Counted from the first letter of the stretch, positions 38,453-48,258 are shown. The stretch: DNA of 64,000 nucleotides from Hyphomicrobiales bacterium (GCA_900466005.1 UEGQ01000007.1:310001-374000); one strand, 5' to 3'. The notes: generated from the sequence alone by a model not told the origin. Numbers and translations are program-made.

Positions 38453-39202
38453 GTGTCGATTGCCGATATTTCCCTGTTGAGTGCGCTTCTGGCCGGTGCG
38501 CTGTCGTTCCTGTCGCCGTGCGTGCTGCCGCTCGTTCCGCCCTATCTCTGCTACATGGCCGGCATCTCGGTGGAACAGTTTCGCGGTGAGGGGCGGGCGG
38601 ACGCCGATCCGGCGGCGAGGCGCGCCGTCATGCTCGCGGCACTCGCCTTCACGCTCGGATTCGCGACCGTCTTCGTGGCGCTCGGCGCCGGCGCCTCGAC
38701 GATCGGCACGCTGCTTCGGCAGCATCTCGACCTGCTCGCCAAGATCGGCGGCCTCATCATCATCGTCATGGGGCTCAATTTCCTCGGTGTCTTCCGGATC
38801 GGCTTCCTTGCGAGCGAAATGCGCTTCCAGGGGCAGGGCAAGCCCGCCACCCTCGGCGGCGCCTATGTCATGGGGCTCGCCTTCGCCTTCGGCTGGACGC
38901 CGTGCATCGGACCGGTTCTCGGCGCCATCCTCGGCGTGGCCGCCGCGCGCGAGACCGTCGGCGACGGGGCGATGCTGCTTGCTGTCTATTCGCTCGGCCT
39001 TGCGGTGCCCTTCTGGATCGCCGCCGCCTTCTCCGGCGCCTTCATGCGATTCCTCGTGCGCTTCCGCCGTCATCTCGGCCTCGTCGAAAAGCTGATCGGT
39101 GCGCTTCTGGTGCTGACCGGGCTCGCCTTCATGTTCGGCTTCGTCTCGAACCTCGCGATCTGGTTCCAGCAGACCTTTCCAATCCTCTCGCAAATCGGCT
39201 AA
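38453..39202 (+). CDS. ccdA: Cytochrome c biogenesis protein CcdA
   Basis: The 249-residue inner-membrane protein has about six membrane segments. The two motif cysteines of the CcdA/DsbD family are present in SFLSPCVLPLVPPYL and GWTPCIGPVLGAILG. It moves reducing equivalents from cytoplasmic thioredoxin to periplasmic thiol proteins needed for cytochrome c maturation. The start is GTG at 38453 with GGAG nine bases upstream. It is the first host gene after the tRNA; the 188-bp gap in between shows no other gene. Confidence 0.9.
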   Translation: MSIADISLLSALLAGALSFLSPCVLPLVPPYLCYMAGISVEQFRGEGRADADPAARRAVMLAALAFTLGFATVFVALGAGASTIGTLLRQHLDLLAKIGGLIIIVMGLNFLGVFRIGFLASEMRFQGQGKPATLGGAYVMGLAFAFGWTPCIGPVLGAILGVAAARETVGDGAMLLAVYSLGLAVPFWIAAAFSGAFMRFLVRFRRHLGLVEKLIGALLVLTGLAFMFGFVSNLAIWFQQTFPILSQIG

Positions 39203-39256
39203 GTCCGGGGAAGCGGGCCGAGCGCCCGGACGCGGAAGAGGATACGGGACGCGCCC

Positions 39257-40219
39257 ATGGTTGACATTATCGCACTGGTCCTCCCGTTCTTCGGGCTGAT
39301 CCTGATCGGCTACATTTCAGGCAAACTGGGCCGGCAGCCGGCAACCGCCCTCGGCTGGCTGAATTTCTTCGTCATCTACGTCTCACTGCCGTCGCTGTTC
39401 TTCAAGCTCGTCTCGCGCACGCCGCTTTCGGAACTCACGCGCATCGATTTCATCGCCGCATCGCTGGCTGCGACCTACACGATCTTCCTGCTCGTCTTCC
39501 TGATCGGCCGCTTCGTCCGGGGCAATTCGATCGCCGACTGTACGATCCAGGCGCTCGCCGGCGCCTACGGCAATATCGGCTACATGGGGCCGGGGCTCGC
39601 GCTTCTCGCCTTCGGCGAGGCGGCGGCGGTGCCGGTCGCGCTGGTCTTCTGCTTCGAGAATGCCGCCCACTTCATCGCCGCGCCCGCCCTGATGGCGTTC
39701 GCCGGGGGCGATGCCCGGCCGCGGACGGCGGTGGCTGCCGACGTCGTCAAGCGGATCGTCACCCATCCCTTCATCATCGCCACGGCGATCGGCTTCCTGG
39801 CCGCCGCCTTCTCCTTTGAGCCGCCGCTGGCGCTGCAGCGCCTCATCGACTATCTCGCCCAGGCCGCCGCCCCTTGCGCGCTCTTCGCCATGGGGGTCAC
39901 GCTGGCACTTCGCCCGCTGAAACGCATTCCCGCCGAGATCGGCTACATCGTGCCGATCAAGCTGCTCCTGCATCCGCTGCTCGCCTGGATCGTGCTCGGT
40001 CTTGCCGGCAATTTCGATCCGCTGTGGATCTATACCGCCGTCCTGCTCGCTTCGTTGCCGACGGCGACCAACGTCTTCGTCATCGGCCAGCAATACGGTG
40101 TCTGGCAGGAGCGCGCGTCGGCGACGATCCTGATTACCACGGTGCTTTCGGTGCTGACGGTTTCGGGGCTGCTCTACGCGATCACGACCGGTCTTCTGCC
40201 GCCCGACCTCTTCCCCTGA
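39257..40219 (+). CDS. AEC-family permease (auxin efflux carrier-like)
   Basis: The 320-residue protein has about ten membrane segments in two halves (DIIALVLPFFGLILIGYI near the start; GYIVPIKLLLHPLLAWIVLGL in the second half). The middle motif GAYGNIGYMGPGLAL, with NIGYMG, is typical of AEC proteins. Bacterial members export or import organic acids such as malate or malonate; the substrate here is unknown. The stop overlaps the convergent UbiH-like gene by 38 bp. It lies 54 bp after ccdA, possibly in one transcript. Confidence 0.82.
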   Translation: MVDIIALVLPFFGLILIGYISGKLGRQPATALGWLNFFVIYVSLPSLFFKLVSRTPLSELTRIDFIAASLAATYTIFLLVFLIGRFVRGNSIADCTIQALAGAYGNIGYMGPGLALLAFGEAAAVPVALVFCFENAAHFIAAPALMAFAGGDARPRTAVAADVVKRIVTHPFIIATAIGFLAAAFSFEPPLALQRLIDYLAQAAAPCALFAMGVTLALRPLKRIPAEIGYIVPIKLLLHPLLAWIVLGLAGNFDPLWIYTAVLLASLPTATNVFVIGQQYGVWQERASATILITTVLSVLTVSGLLYAITTGLLPPDLFP

Positions 40220-41417
40220 CGCTCAGCCGTTCCTTGAGGAAGAGCGGCAGCGCGGAAAAACCGCGTCCGGGTTCTACACCCTCGCGCATCACCAGTTGAC
40301 GCAGCGGTCCGAAGCCGGACAGCAGGTGCAGCCCCGCAGTCCTCAGAACCTGCACCGGCAGGAAACCGGACAGCAGCGAGCGGTTGAGGAGGTCGACGCT
40401 CGCCGTGCGGCTGACGACGTCGATGCGGCGGCGGCGGTCGAAGCTGTCGCCCGCACGGGCGTCAATCGGCCGGTCTGCATGGGAGCAGAGGATATCGACG
40501 AGCGCCATCACGTCGCGCAGGCTGAGGTTGAGCCCCTGGGCGCCGATCGGCGGGAAGGCGTGCGCCGCCTCGCCGATGAATGCGGCCCGGCCCTTGCCGA
40601 AGCGTGCCGCCGTCATGCCGGAGAGCGGCCAGGCCTGAACGCCGGCCTCCACCGTCACTTTCCCGAGCATCGACTGCATTCTCTTTTCGACCTCGCCGCT
40701 CAGTGCCTCCAGCGAAAGAGAGGTAAGGCGCGTCGCTTCGGAAGGCTCGACGACCCAGACGAGGCTCGAACGCAGGCCGGGCAGGGGAACCTGGGTGAAC
40801 GGCCCCGATTCGCCGTGGAATTCGGTGGAAACGTTGCGGTGCGGCAGCGTGTGCGCGAAGTTCAGCACCACCGCCGTCTGCGGATAGGACCAGCTCCGCA
40901 CGGCAACACCGGCACGTTCGCGCGTCTTCGAACCGCGGCCGTCGGCGCCGACGACGAAGTCGGCCGTCACCTCTTCGCCGTCTTCGAGCGTGATCGTGAC
41001 GCCATCGGAACCGATCTCGATGCGTGTGGCCGCACCGGCGATGCGGGTGATGTTGTTTTCGGCGGCGACCGCCTTCTTCAGCACGGCGATCAGCGCTCCG
41101 TTCGGGATGTTGTAGCCGAACGCGTCGAGGCCGATTTCGGCGCTGCGAAAGGCGACGACCGGCGCCCGCAAGAGCCGGTTGGTGCCGTCGATGATCTGCA
41201 TGGTCGAGAGCGCTTCGGCCGACGGCCGGATTTCGTCCCATAGCCCGAGCCGATCCATGAAGCGGATCGATTGCTCCATCAGCGCCGTGGTGCGCTGGTC
41301 GACGATCTCGCGCTCCGGCGCGACGAGCGCCACCGAGCGACCGCCGCGCGCAAGCGCCAATGCGGCAATGGAGCCGGCCAGTCCCGCACCGACAATCGCA
41401 ACTTCGAAATGCTTCAT
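40182..41417 (-). CDS. UbiH/UbiF-family FAD monooxygenase
   Basis: The 411-residue protein has an N-terminal FAD-binding motif VAIVGAGLAGSIAALALARGG. A DG motif follows (VVGADGRGSKTRERAGV), and the C-terminal FAD ribityl motif is GEAAHAFPPIGAQGLNLSLRD. All three are typical of ubiquinone-biosynthesis hydroxylases, which add oxygen to the quinone ring at the membrane. Which ring position is hydroxylated cannot be told from the sequence. The start at 41417 (MKHFEVAIVGAG) puts the FAD motif at the usual distance. The gene is divergent from pcs. Confidence 0.82.
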   Translation of the reverse strand: MKHFEVAIVGAGLAGSIAALALARGGRSVALVAPEREIVDQRTTALMEQSIRFMDRLGLWDEIRPSAEALSTMQIIDGTNRLLRAPVVAFRSAEIGLDAFGYNIPNGALIAVLKKAVAAENNITRIAGAATRIEIGSDGVTITLEDGEEVTADFVVGADGRGSKTRERAGVAVRSWSYPQTAVVLNFAHTLPHRNVSTEFHGESGPFTQVPLPGLRSSLVWVVEPSEATRLTSLSLEALSGEVEKRMQSMLGKVTVEAGVQAWPLSGMTAARFGKGRAAFIGEAAHAFPPIGAQGLNLSLRDVMALVDILCSHADRPIDARAGDSFDRRRRIDVVSRTASVDLLNRSLLSGFLPVQVLRTAGLHLLSGFGPLRQLVMREGVEPGRGFSALPLFLKERLSVRGRGRAAEDRS

Positions 41418-41454
41418 CGCTTCCATCCGTCTTAACCGTTTGCCCCGGACGCAT

Positions 41455-41474
41455 GTATCGCAATTCATCGATAC
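41455..41474. promoter_or_regulatory. Inverted repeat between ubiH-like gene and pcs
   Basis: GTATCG (41455-41460) and CGATAC (41469-41474) with an 8-bp spacer lie 38 bp upstream of the UbiH-like start, within the 284-bp divergent gap before pcs. It could be an operator. No clear promoter elements were identified around it, and nothing else is seen in the gap. Confidence 0.3.
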
Positions 41475-41701
41475 GAACCTTGCCGCGCACCCGCGGAAGT
41501 TCCGGTCTTCGTCGTTCGATATAGGCGCTTCGCCTGTCCGAATCCATGGGACAAATGCGACCGGTGGCCTGGCGCGAACAGGCCAGACGGAGACGGTTCG
41601 GCAGGCGCGCGAAACCGGGGAACGCCGAGCGCGCGCCGTTGCAAAACGCGCCGATTCGTCGGATACCCGTAGGCGAGGCGAAGAGGGGACCCACAGAGAG
41701 C

Positions 41702-42427
41702 ATGAAAATATTCAACTACCGCCGTGTGCCCTATGCCGAAATCCGCGCCTTTTCCGTTCATGTCCTGACGGCCTCCGGGTCCTTCCTCGCCTTTCTCGGC
41801 GTGGTGGCGGCCGCCGAGCGCCGTTTCGTCGACATGTTCTGGTGGTTGGGTCTGGCATTGCTCGTCGACGGCATCGACGGGCCGATCGCCCGCAAGGTGC
41901 GGGTCAAGGACGTGCTCCCCAACTGGTCCGGCGACACGCTGGACAACATCATCGACTATGTAACCTACGTGCTTCTGCCGGCCTTCGCGCTCTACCAGAG
42001 CGGCATGATCGGCGAGCCGTGGTCGTTCGCCGCCGCCGGCATGATCGTGGTGTCGAGTGCGATCTACTACGCCGACATGGGCATGAAGACGGACGAGTAC
42101 TTCTTCTCCGGCTTCCCCGTCGTATGGAACATGATCGTCTTCTCGCTGTTCGTCGTCGACGCTTCGGCGACGACGGCGATGACCGTCGTGGTGGTGTCGG
42201 TGGTGCTGACTTTCCTGCCGATCCATTTCCTGCATCCGGTGCGGGTGGAACGGCTGCGACCGCTCAACATTGCGGTCTTCCTCGCCTGGTGCGCCTTCGG
42301 CATCTATGCGCTGCTCCTGCATTTTGCGACCCCGCAATGGGTGGTCGTCTGTTTCGTCGCGACCGGCATCTATCTCTACGGGGTCGGCGCCGTGCTGCAG
42401 TTCATCCCCTCGCTCGGACGTAGATAG
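41702..42427 (+). CDS. pcs: Phosphatidylcholine synthase
   Basis: The 241-residue inner-membrane protein has the CDP-alcohol phosphotransferase motif: DGIDGPIARKVRV, then GDTLDNIIDYV with the conserved aspartates. It has about six to eight membrane segments. The length equals the known rhizobial Pcs enzymes. It joins choline directly to CDP-diacylglycerol, making phosphatidylcholine without methylation steps. This enzyme is characteristic of bacteria that live with eukaryotic hosts, such as rhizobia and brucellae. It precedes the quinone reductase gene by 12 bp and may share its transcript. Confidence 0.95.
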   Translation: MKIFNYRRVPYAEIRAFSVHVLTASGSFLAFLGVVAAAERRFVDMFWWLGLALLVDGIDGPIARKVRVKDVLPNWSGDTLDNIIDYVTYVLLPAFALYQSGMIGEPWSFAAAGMIVVSSAIYYADMGMKTDEYFFSGFPVVWNMIVFSLFVVDASATTAMTVVVVSVVLTFLPIHFLHPVRVERLRPLNIAVFLAWCAFGIYALLLHFATPQWVVVCFVATGIYLYGVGAVLQFIPSLGRR

Positions 42428-42439
42428 GAGGCCTCAATC

Positions 42440-43423
42440 GTGGCAAAGACGCAGGCAATCCTGATCCGTGAGCTTGGCGGTCCTGACGTCCTTCGTCTCG
42501 AAGAGGTCGACCTTGCTGCACCCGCCGCCGGCGAGGTGCAGATCCGCCACGCCGCCGTCGGTCTCAACTTCATCGACGTCTACTTCCGCACCGGGCTCTA
42601 CAAGGCGCCGAACGGGTTGCCCTTCGTGCCCGGCAAGGAAGCGGCAGGAACGGTGACGGCCGTCGGTCCGGGCGTGACCGACTTCCGCGTCGGCGACCGG
42701 GTGGCCTATGCCGGAGCCGATGGCGCCTATTCTGTAGAACGCAACGTCGCCACCCGCCATCTCGTCAAGGTCCCCGGCGAGATCCCGCTCGAAACGGCGG
42801 CCGCGATGATGCTGAAGGGCATGACGGCGGAATACCTGCTCAACCGCACCTACAAGGTCGGGCCGGGCACGGTGCTCCTCTTCCACGCGGCCGCCGGTGG
42901 CGTGGGTCTCATCGCCGGCCAGTGGGCGAAGGCGCTCGGCGCGACGGTCATCGGCACTGCAGGCTCGCCGGAAAAGATCGAACTCGCGCTCCGCCACGGC
43001 TACGACCACGTCATTGATTACCGCAACGATGACTTCGTCGCTCGCGTCAAGGACCTGACCGGCGGCAAGGGTGTTGACGTCGTCTACGATTCCGTCGGCC
43101 GCGACGTCTTCCCGCGCTCGCTCGATTGTCTCAAGCCGCGCGGTATGTGGGTGCTCTTCGGCCAGTCGTCCGGGCCGGTCGAGGCGTTCGACATGAGCCT
43201 TCTGGCGCAGAAGGGCTCGCTCTATGCAACACGCCCGTCGCTCTTTGCTTACATCGCCACGCCGGCCGAACTTGCCGATTGTGCAAAGTCGCTGTTTGAT
43301 GTTGTGCGGAGCAACAAAGTGCGTATCAATATCAATCAGACCTATCCTCTGGCCGACGCCCGTCGCGCCCATGAGGATCTGGAATCAAGAAAAACAAGCG
43401 GAACGACCTTGCTGATCCCCTGA
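42440..43423 (+). CDS. qor: Quinone oxidoreductase (zeta-crystallin type, MDR family)
   Basis: The 327-residue protein starts at GTG 42440 with AGGAGG eight bases upstream. It has the MDR features NFIDVYFRTGLYK, PFVPGKEAAGTVTAVG and the NADPH-binding loop LFHAAAGGVGLIAGQWAKALGA. No zinc-binding cysteines are seen, as in quinone reductases. It would reduce quinones with NADPH by one-electron transfer. The name is by family similarity; the actual substrate is not known. Confidence 0.87.
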   Translation: MAKTQAILIRELGGPDVLRLEEVDLAAPAAGEVQIRHAAVGLNFIDVYFRTGLYKAPNGLPFVPGKEAAGTVTAVGPGVTDFRVGDRVAYAGADGAYSVERNVATRHLVKVPGEIPLETAAAMMLKGMTAEYLLNRTYKVGPGTVLLFHAAAGGVGLIAGQWAKALGATVIGTAGSPEKIELALRHGYDHVIDYRNDDFVARVKDLTGGKGVDVVYDSVGRDVFPRSLDCLKPRGMWVLFGQSSGPVEAFDMSLLAQKGSLYATRPSLFAYIATPAELADCAKSLFDVVRSNKVRININQTYPLADARRAHEDLESRKTSGTTLLIP

Positions 43424-43451
43424 ATGCGCACGCGGACAAGGGGCCGCAAGG

Positions 43452-45044
43452 ATGAAAAGAGGGGATCGCGTGACGGACATCGAGGCATCGCGAACCGGCA
43501 GCCTTCTGGCGGTCCGCGGCTTGACGAAGCTGTTCGGCAGCTTTGCGGCCTGCCAGGGTATTGATTTCGACATCAGGCCGGGAGAGATCCACGCCCTCCT
43601 CGGAGAAAACGGCGCCGGCAAGTCGACGCTGGTCAAGATGCTGTTCGGCGTGCTCGCCCCGAGCGCCGGCGAGATCGCCTGGCAGGGAAGCGCCGTTTCG
43701 ATTGCTTCGCCCGCGGCCGCGCGCAAGCTCGGCATCGGAATGGTCTTCCAGCACTTTTCGCTCTTCGAGGCGCTGACCGTCGCCGAAAACATCGCGCTTT
43801 CGCTCGATGACGGAACCCCGCTCGCTGCCGTCGCCAAGAGGGCGGAGGAGCTTTCCCGCCTCTACGGCCTGCCGCTCGATCCCGGCGCCCACGTCGCCGA
43901 TCTTTCCGTCGGTGAACGCCAGCGCATCGAGATCGTCCGTGCGCTGTTGCAGAACCCGAAACTCATCATCCTCGACGAGCCGACGTCGGTGCTGACCCCG
44001 CAGGAAGCGGATCGGCTCTTCGAGACGCTCGGTAAGCTGAGGGCCGAGGGCCGCTCGGTTCTCTACATCAGCCACCGGCTTGAGGAAGTGCAGCGCATCT
44101 GCGATCGCGCAACGGTGCTGCGCCACGGCCGTGTGACCGGTGAATGCGACCCCCGCAAGGAGACGCCGGCCTCGCTCGCGCGCATGATGGTCGGCAGCGA
44201 CATCGCCGTCGTGCACAATGCGGGCACGGCCGACGCAGGCGCGGTACAGCTCGAGGTGCGAGCGCTTTCCGCGCCGGCCCGCACGCCCTTCGCCGTCGCG
44301 CTGAAGGACATTGCGTTGACGGTGAGGGCAGGACAGGTGCTGGCGATCGCCGGCGTCGCCGGCAACGGCCAGAGCGAACTCTTCGACGCCCTGTCCGGCG
44401 AATATCCGGTGGCCGACCGCGAAGCGATCCGCATCCGCGGCCAGGCCGTCGGCCGCCTCGGCATCAACGAAAGGCGGCTTCTCGGTGCCGGCTTCGTTCC
44501 GGAAGAGCGGCAGGGCCATGCCGCGATCGGTGCGCTGCCGCTTTCCGACAATCTGGTGCTTGCCCGCCATCGCTCGGATCGCAAGGCATTCCTCGCCGGC
44601 GGCGTCTTCGGCCTCGTCCGGCACTCGGTCGTCCGGGCGGCGGCAAAACGGATCGCCGAGGCGATGGACGTGCGCAAGAGCGGCGACGATCCACTCGCCG
44701 GCTCGCTTTCGGGCGGCAATCTGCAAAAGTTCATCGTCGGGCGTGAGCTCGACCGCCAGCCCGCGGTCCTGGTGGTCAACCAGCCCACCTGGGGCGTCGA
44801 TGCCGGCGCGGCGAGCCGCATCCGCCAGTCACTGATCGATCTCGCACGCGACGGTTCGGCGGTGGTCGTCGTCAGCCAGGATCTCGACGAGATCTTCGAG
44901 ATCGCGACAGACATCGCGGTGATCTCCGAGGGCCGGCTGTCGCCCGCCGAACCCGTCGCCGCCATGACCCGCGAGAGGATCGGCCTTCTCATGGGCGGAT
45001 TGCACGAAAGCAAAGCCGAGCCAGAGTCCGCCCATGCGCATTGA
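43452..45044 (+). CDS. ABC importer ATPase with two nucleotide-binding domains (BMP/nucleoside type)
   Basis: The 530-residue protein has two ATPase domains. The first is complete: Walker A GENGAGKSTLVKML, signature LSVGERQRIEIVRALL, Walker B LIILDEPTSVLTP. The second has a degenerate Walker A (AGVAGNGQSELFDAL), the signature LSGGNLQKFIVG and VVNQPTWGVD. This is the arrangement of carbohydrate-uptake class 2 and nucleoside importers. The downstream gene order (two permeases, then a BMP-type binding protein) points to nucleosides or purine-like compounds. A GTG at 43470 with a strong AGAGGGG site is an alternative start. Confidence 0.87.
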   Translation: MKRGDRVTDIEASRTGSLLAVRGLTKLFGSFAACQGIDFDIRPGEIHALLGENGAGKSTLVKMLFGVLAPSAGEIAWQGSAVSIASPAAARKLGIGMVFQHFSLFEALTVAENIALSLDDGTPLAAVAKRAEELSRLYGLPLDPGAHVADLSVGERQRIEIVRALLQNPKLIILDEPTSVLTPQEADRLFETLGKLRAEGRSVLYISHRLEEVQRICDRATVLRHGRVTGECDPRKETPASLARMMVGSDIAVVHNAGTADAGAVQLEVRALSAPARTPFAVALKDIALTVRAGQVLAIAGVAGNGQSELFDALSGEYPVADREAIRIRGQAVGRLGINERRLLGAGFVPEERQGHAAIGALPLSDNLVLARHRSDRKAFLAGGVFGLVRHSVVRAAAKRIAEAMDVRKSGDDPLAGSLSGGNLQKFIVGRELDRQPAVLVVNQPTWGVDAGAASRIRQSLIDLARDGSAVVVVSQDLDEIFEIATDIAVISEGRLSPAEPVAAMTRERIGLLMGGLHESKAEPESAHAH

Positions 45045-46131
45045 ACTCGAAAAACGCCCCGGCGGTTCGCCGCTCTTCTCCGTCCTGTCGCCGCTTCTTG
45101 CCATGGTCCTGACCGTCGTCTTCGGCGGCATCATGTTCTGGCTGCTCGGCAAGGACCCGGTCGATGCGATCTATTCCTTCTTCATCGAGCCGCTGCTCGA
45201 GGTCTGGTCGCTGCATGAACTGGCGATCAAGGCCGGCCCGCTGATCCTGATCGGCGTCGGGCTTTCGGTCTGCTACCGATCGAACAACTGGAACATCGGC
45301 GCGGAAGGCCAGTTCATCATGGGGGCGATCGCCGGGTCGATCCTGCCCGTGGTTTTCTTCGAGTGGCATTCGCCGCTGGTCTTGCCGCTGATGCTCGTCA
45401 TGGGCGCGATCGGCGGCGCACTCTATGCCGGTATCCCGGCACTGCTGAAGGCGCACTTCAACACCAACGAGATCCTGACGAGCCTGATGCTCGTCTATAT
45501 CGCCCAGCTCTTTCTCGACTGGCTGGTGCGCGGCCCCTGGCGCAATCCGGAGGGCATGAACTTTCCCGAAACGCGGACCTTCGCGACTGAGGCGGTCCTG
45601 CCGGCCGTCTTGGAGTCGTCCGGACGCGCGCACTGGTCGATCGTCTTCGCGCTGATTGCGGCGGTGCTCGTCTGGTTCATGATGCGCTTCACGCTCAAGG
45701 GCTTCGAGGTGACGGTGCTCGGAGAATCGGCGCGGGCAGGGCGCTTCGCCGGATTCTCTGCCCGCAAGATGATCTGGTTCTCCATGCTGCTTTCCGGCGC
45801 CTTCGCGGGTTTTGCCGGCATCAGCGAGGTTTCGGGCTCGATCGGCCACCTGCAGCCGATCATCTCGCCCGGCTACGGCTTCACGGCGATCATCGTCGCC
45901 TTCCTCGGTCGGCTCAATCCGCTCGGCATCGTCGCCTCCGGCCTCGTTCTAGCGCTGACCTATCTCGGCGGCGAGGCCGCGCAGCTTTCGATCGGCGTCT
46001 CCGACAAGGTCACCCGCGTGTTCCAGGGGCTCCTCCTTTTCTTCGTCCTCTCCTGCGACACGCTGATCCACTACAGGATCCGGATCGTCGTCAACCGGGT
46101 CAGGACAGCGATCGAGGGAGGACGCAGCTGA
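45034..46131 (+). CDS. ABC importer permease, BMP/nucleoside type, first subunit
   Basis: The 365-residue protein has about nine to ten membrane segments. It carries the family motif CYRSNNWNIGAEGQFIMGAIAGS, in which NIGAEGQ marks permeases of this class. It overlaps the ATPase gene by 11 bp and the second permease by one base, so the three are translated together. It would form half of the membrane channel. Confidence 0.85.
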   Translation: MRIELEKRPGGSPLFSVLSPLLAMVLTVVFGGIMFWLLGKDPVDAIYSFFIEPLLEVWSLHELAIKAGPLILIGVGLSVCYRSNNWNIGAEGQFIMGAIAGSILPVVFFEWHSPLVLPLMLVMGAIGGALYAGIPALLKAHFNTNEILTSLMLVYIAQLFLDWLVRGPWRNPEGMNFPETRTFATEAVLPAVLESSGRAHWSIVFALIAAVLVWFMMRFTLKGFEVTVLGESARAGRFAGFSARKMIWFSMLLSGAFAGFAGISEVSGSIGHLQPIISPGYGFTAIIVAFLGRLNPLGIVASGLVLALTYLGGEAAQLSIGVSDKVTRVFQGLLLFFVLSCDTLIHYRIRIVVNRVRTAIEGGRS

Positions 46132-47045
46132 TGCTCGAGGCGATCCTTCTCACCGTCGTCACTGCAGCCACTCCGCTCGTCGTCGCGGCACTCGGCGAAC
46201 TCGTCACCGAACGCGCCGGCGTGCTGAACCTCGGCGTCGAAGGCATGATGGTCATGGGCGCGGTCGGCGCCTTTGCCGTCACCCAGGTCACCGGCTCACC
46301 CTATATCGGTCTCGTCGCGGGGATCGCCTGCGGGGCGCTGTTCTCGCTGCTCTTCGGCTTCCTTACGCTGACGCTCGTCGCCAACCAGGTCGCGACCGGC
46401 CTTGCGCTGACGCTGCTCGGGCTCGGCGCCTCCGGTATGCTCGGAGAAAGCTATGTCGGCGCGCCGGGCGTCAAACTCCAGCCGATCGCCATTCCGCTGC
46501 TTTCGGACATTCCCTTCCTCGGTCCGGTGCTCTTCCGGCAGGACATCATTTTCTATCTGTCGGTCGCGTTGGTCATCGGGGTCAACTGGTTCCTGTTCAG
46601 GAGCCGCACGGGGCTGAAGCTCAGGGCAATCGGCGACAACCACGCCTCCGCCCATGCGCTTGGTATCCAGGTCATCCGCACGCGCTATCTCGCCGTGCTC
46701 TTCGGCGGTGCCTGTGCGGGACTTGCCGGCGCCCAGCTCTCGCTCATCTACACGCCGCAATGGGTGGAGAACATGACGGCCGGTCGCGGCTGGATCGCGC
46801 TCGCGCTCGTCGTCTTCGCCTCGTGGCGGCCATGGCGGGTGCTTGCCGGCGGCTATCTCTTCGGCGCCGTCTCCATCGGGCAGCTGCACGCGCAGGCGAT
46901 GGGGGTCGGCATTCCGTCCCAGTTCCTCTCGGCGCTGCCCTATGCCGCCACTATTGTCGTCCTCGTCATCATTTCCCATAATCGCCGCACGACACTGATC
47001 AACACGCCGGCCTGCCTCGGCAAGGCCTTCGTGCCGGACAGGTGA
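46131..47045 (+). CDS. ABC importer permease, BMP/nucleoside type, second subunit
   Basis: The 304-residue protein has about eight to nine membrane segments and the motif ERAGVLNLGVEGMMVMGAVGAF, equivalent to NLGVEG in second permeases of this class. It pairs with the 365-residue permease. The binding-protein gene follows 48 bp downstream. Confidence 0.85.
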   Translation: MLEAILLTVVTAATPLVVAALGELVTERAGVLNLGVEGMMVMGAVGAFAVTQVTGSPYIGLVAGIACGALFSLLFGFLTLTLVANQVATGLALTLLGLGASGMLGESYVGAPGVKLQPIAIPLLSDIPFLGPVLFRQDIIFYLSVALVIGVNWFLFRSRTGLKLRAIGDNHASAHALGIQVIRTRYLAVLFGGACAGLAGAQLSLIYTPQWVENMTAGRGWIALALVVFASWRPWRVLAGGYLFGAVSIGQLHAQAMGVGIPSQFLSALPYAATIVVLVIISHNRRTTLINTPACLGKAFVPDR

Positions 47046-47093
47046 CGGCAGCACGCAGCGTTCCAAGAACCTTCCAACACAAAAGGGGTCACC

Positions 47094-48167
47094 ATGAAGA
47101 AACTAGCATTCGCACTCGCCGCGACCGCGGCGATGGTTTTCTCGATCGCCAGCGGCGCCCAGGCCGAGGACAAGAAGAAGATCTGCTTCGTCTATGTCGG
47201 TTCGAAGACCGACGGCGGATGGACCCAGGCCCACGACCGCGGACGCCAGGAACTCCAGAAGGAGCTCGGCGACAAGATCGAGACCGCCTTCCTCGAAAAC
47301 GTCCCGGAAGGTCCAGACGCGGAACGCGCGATCGAGCGCATGGCCCGCTCCGGCTGCGCCCTGATCTTCACGACGTCCTTCGGCTTCATGGACGCCACCC
47401 TCAAGGTCGCGGAAAAGTTCCCGGACGTGAAGTTCGAGCACGCCACCGGCTACAAGACTGCCCCGAACGTCGCGACCTACAATTCGCGCTTCTATGAAGG
47501 CCGTTACATCCAGGGCCAGATCGCCGCCAAGATGTCGGAAAAGGGCGTGGCCGGCTACATCGCCTCCTTCCCGATCCCGGAAGTGGTCATGGGCATCAAC
47601 TCCTTCGTCCACGGCGCCCAGTCGGTCAATCCGGACTTCAAGGTGAAGGTCATCTGGGCGAACACCTGGTTTGACCCCGGCAAGGAAGCCGACGCCGCCA
47701 AGGCGCTTATCGACCAGGGCGTCGACATCCTGACCCAGCACACCGACACGACCGCTCCGATGCAGGTTGCTGCCGAGCGTGGCATCAAGGCCTTCGGTCA
47801 GGCCTCCGACATGATCGCCGCCGGCCCGAACACCCAGCTGACGGCGATTGTCGACACCTGGGGCGCCTACTACGTCAAGCGCACCAAGGCGCTGCTCGAC
47901 GGCAGCTGGAAGTCCGAGCAGATCTGGGACGGCCTGAAGGACGGCATCCTGACCATGGCGCCGTACACCAACATGCCCGACGACGTGAAGAAGATGGCCG
48001 AGGAGACCGAAGCCAAGATCAAGTCGGGTGAACTGCATCCCTTCACCGGCCCGATCAACAAGCAGGACGGCTCGCCCTGGCTGAAGGACGGCGAAAAGTC
48101 GGACGACGGCACCCTGCTCGGCATGAACTTCTACATCCAGGGTGTGGACGACAAGCTGCCGCAATAA
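47094..48167 (+). CDS. BMP-family periplasmic substrate-binding protein
   Basis: The 357-residue product has a Sec signal peptide (MKKLAFALAATAAMVFSIASGAQA) without a lipobox, so the mature protein is free in the periplasm. The body matches BMP-type proteins: ICFVYVGSKTDGGWTQAHDRG, then YNSRFYEGRYIQGQIAAKMS and AAGPNTQLTAIVDTWGAYYV. This family binds nucleosides, purines or related compounds. AAAGGGG precedes the ATG. A strong terminator follows, so this is the last gene of the operon. Confidence 0.87.
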   Translation: MKKLAFALAATAAMVFSIASGAQAEDKKKICFVYVGSKTDGGWTQAHDRGRQELQKELGDKIETAFLENVPEGPDAERAIERMARSGCALIFTTSFGFMDATLKVAEKFPDVKFEHATGYKTAPNVATYNSRFYEGRYIQGQIAAKMSEKGVAGYIASFPIPEVVMGINSFVHGAQSVNPDFKVKVIWANTWFDPGKEADAAKALIDQGVDILTQHTDTTAPMQVAAERGIKAFGQASDMIAAGPNTQLTAIVDTWGAYYVKRTKALLDGSWKSEQIWDGLKDGILTMAPYTNMPDDVKKMAEETEAKIKSGELHPFTGPINKQDGSPWLKDGEKSDDGTLLGMNFYIQGVDDKLPQ

Positions 48168-48196
48168 GCGTCGGCTCCAGCTTCGAGTATTTTGTG

Positions 48197-48226
48197 GAGG
48201 GCGCCGTCGGGCGCCCTCTTTTTTTT
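48197..48226 (+). terminator. Intrinsic terminator of the BMP-type ABC operon
   Basis: GAGGGCGCC (48197-48205) and GGCGCCCTC (48210-48218) form a perfect 9-bp stem with a GTCG loop, followed by eight T residues. It separates the two ABC operons. Confidence 0.95.
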
Positions 48227-48258
48227 GTCAATCGTCAGATTTGGACTGCGTAAAGCCG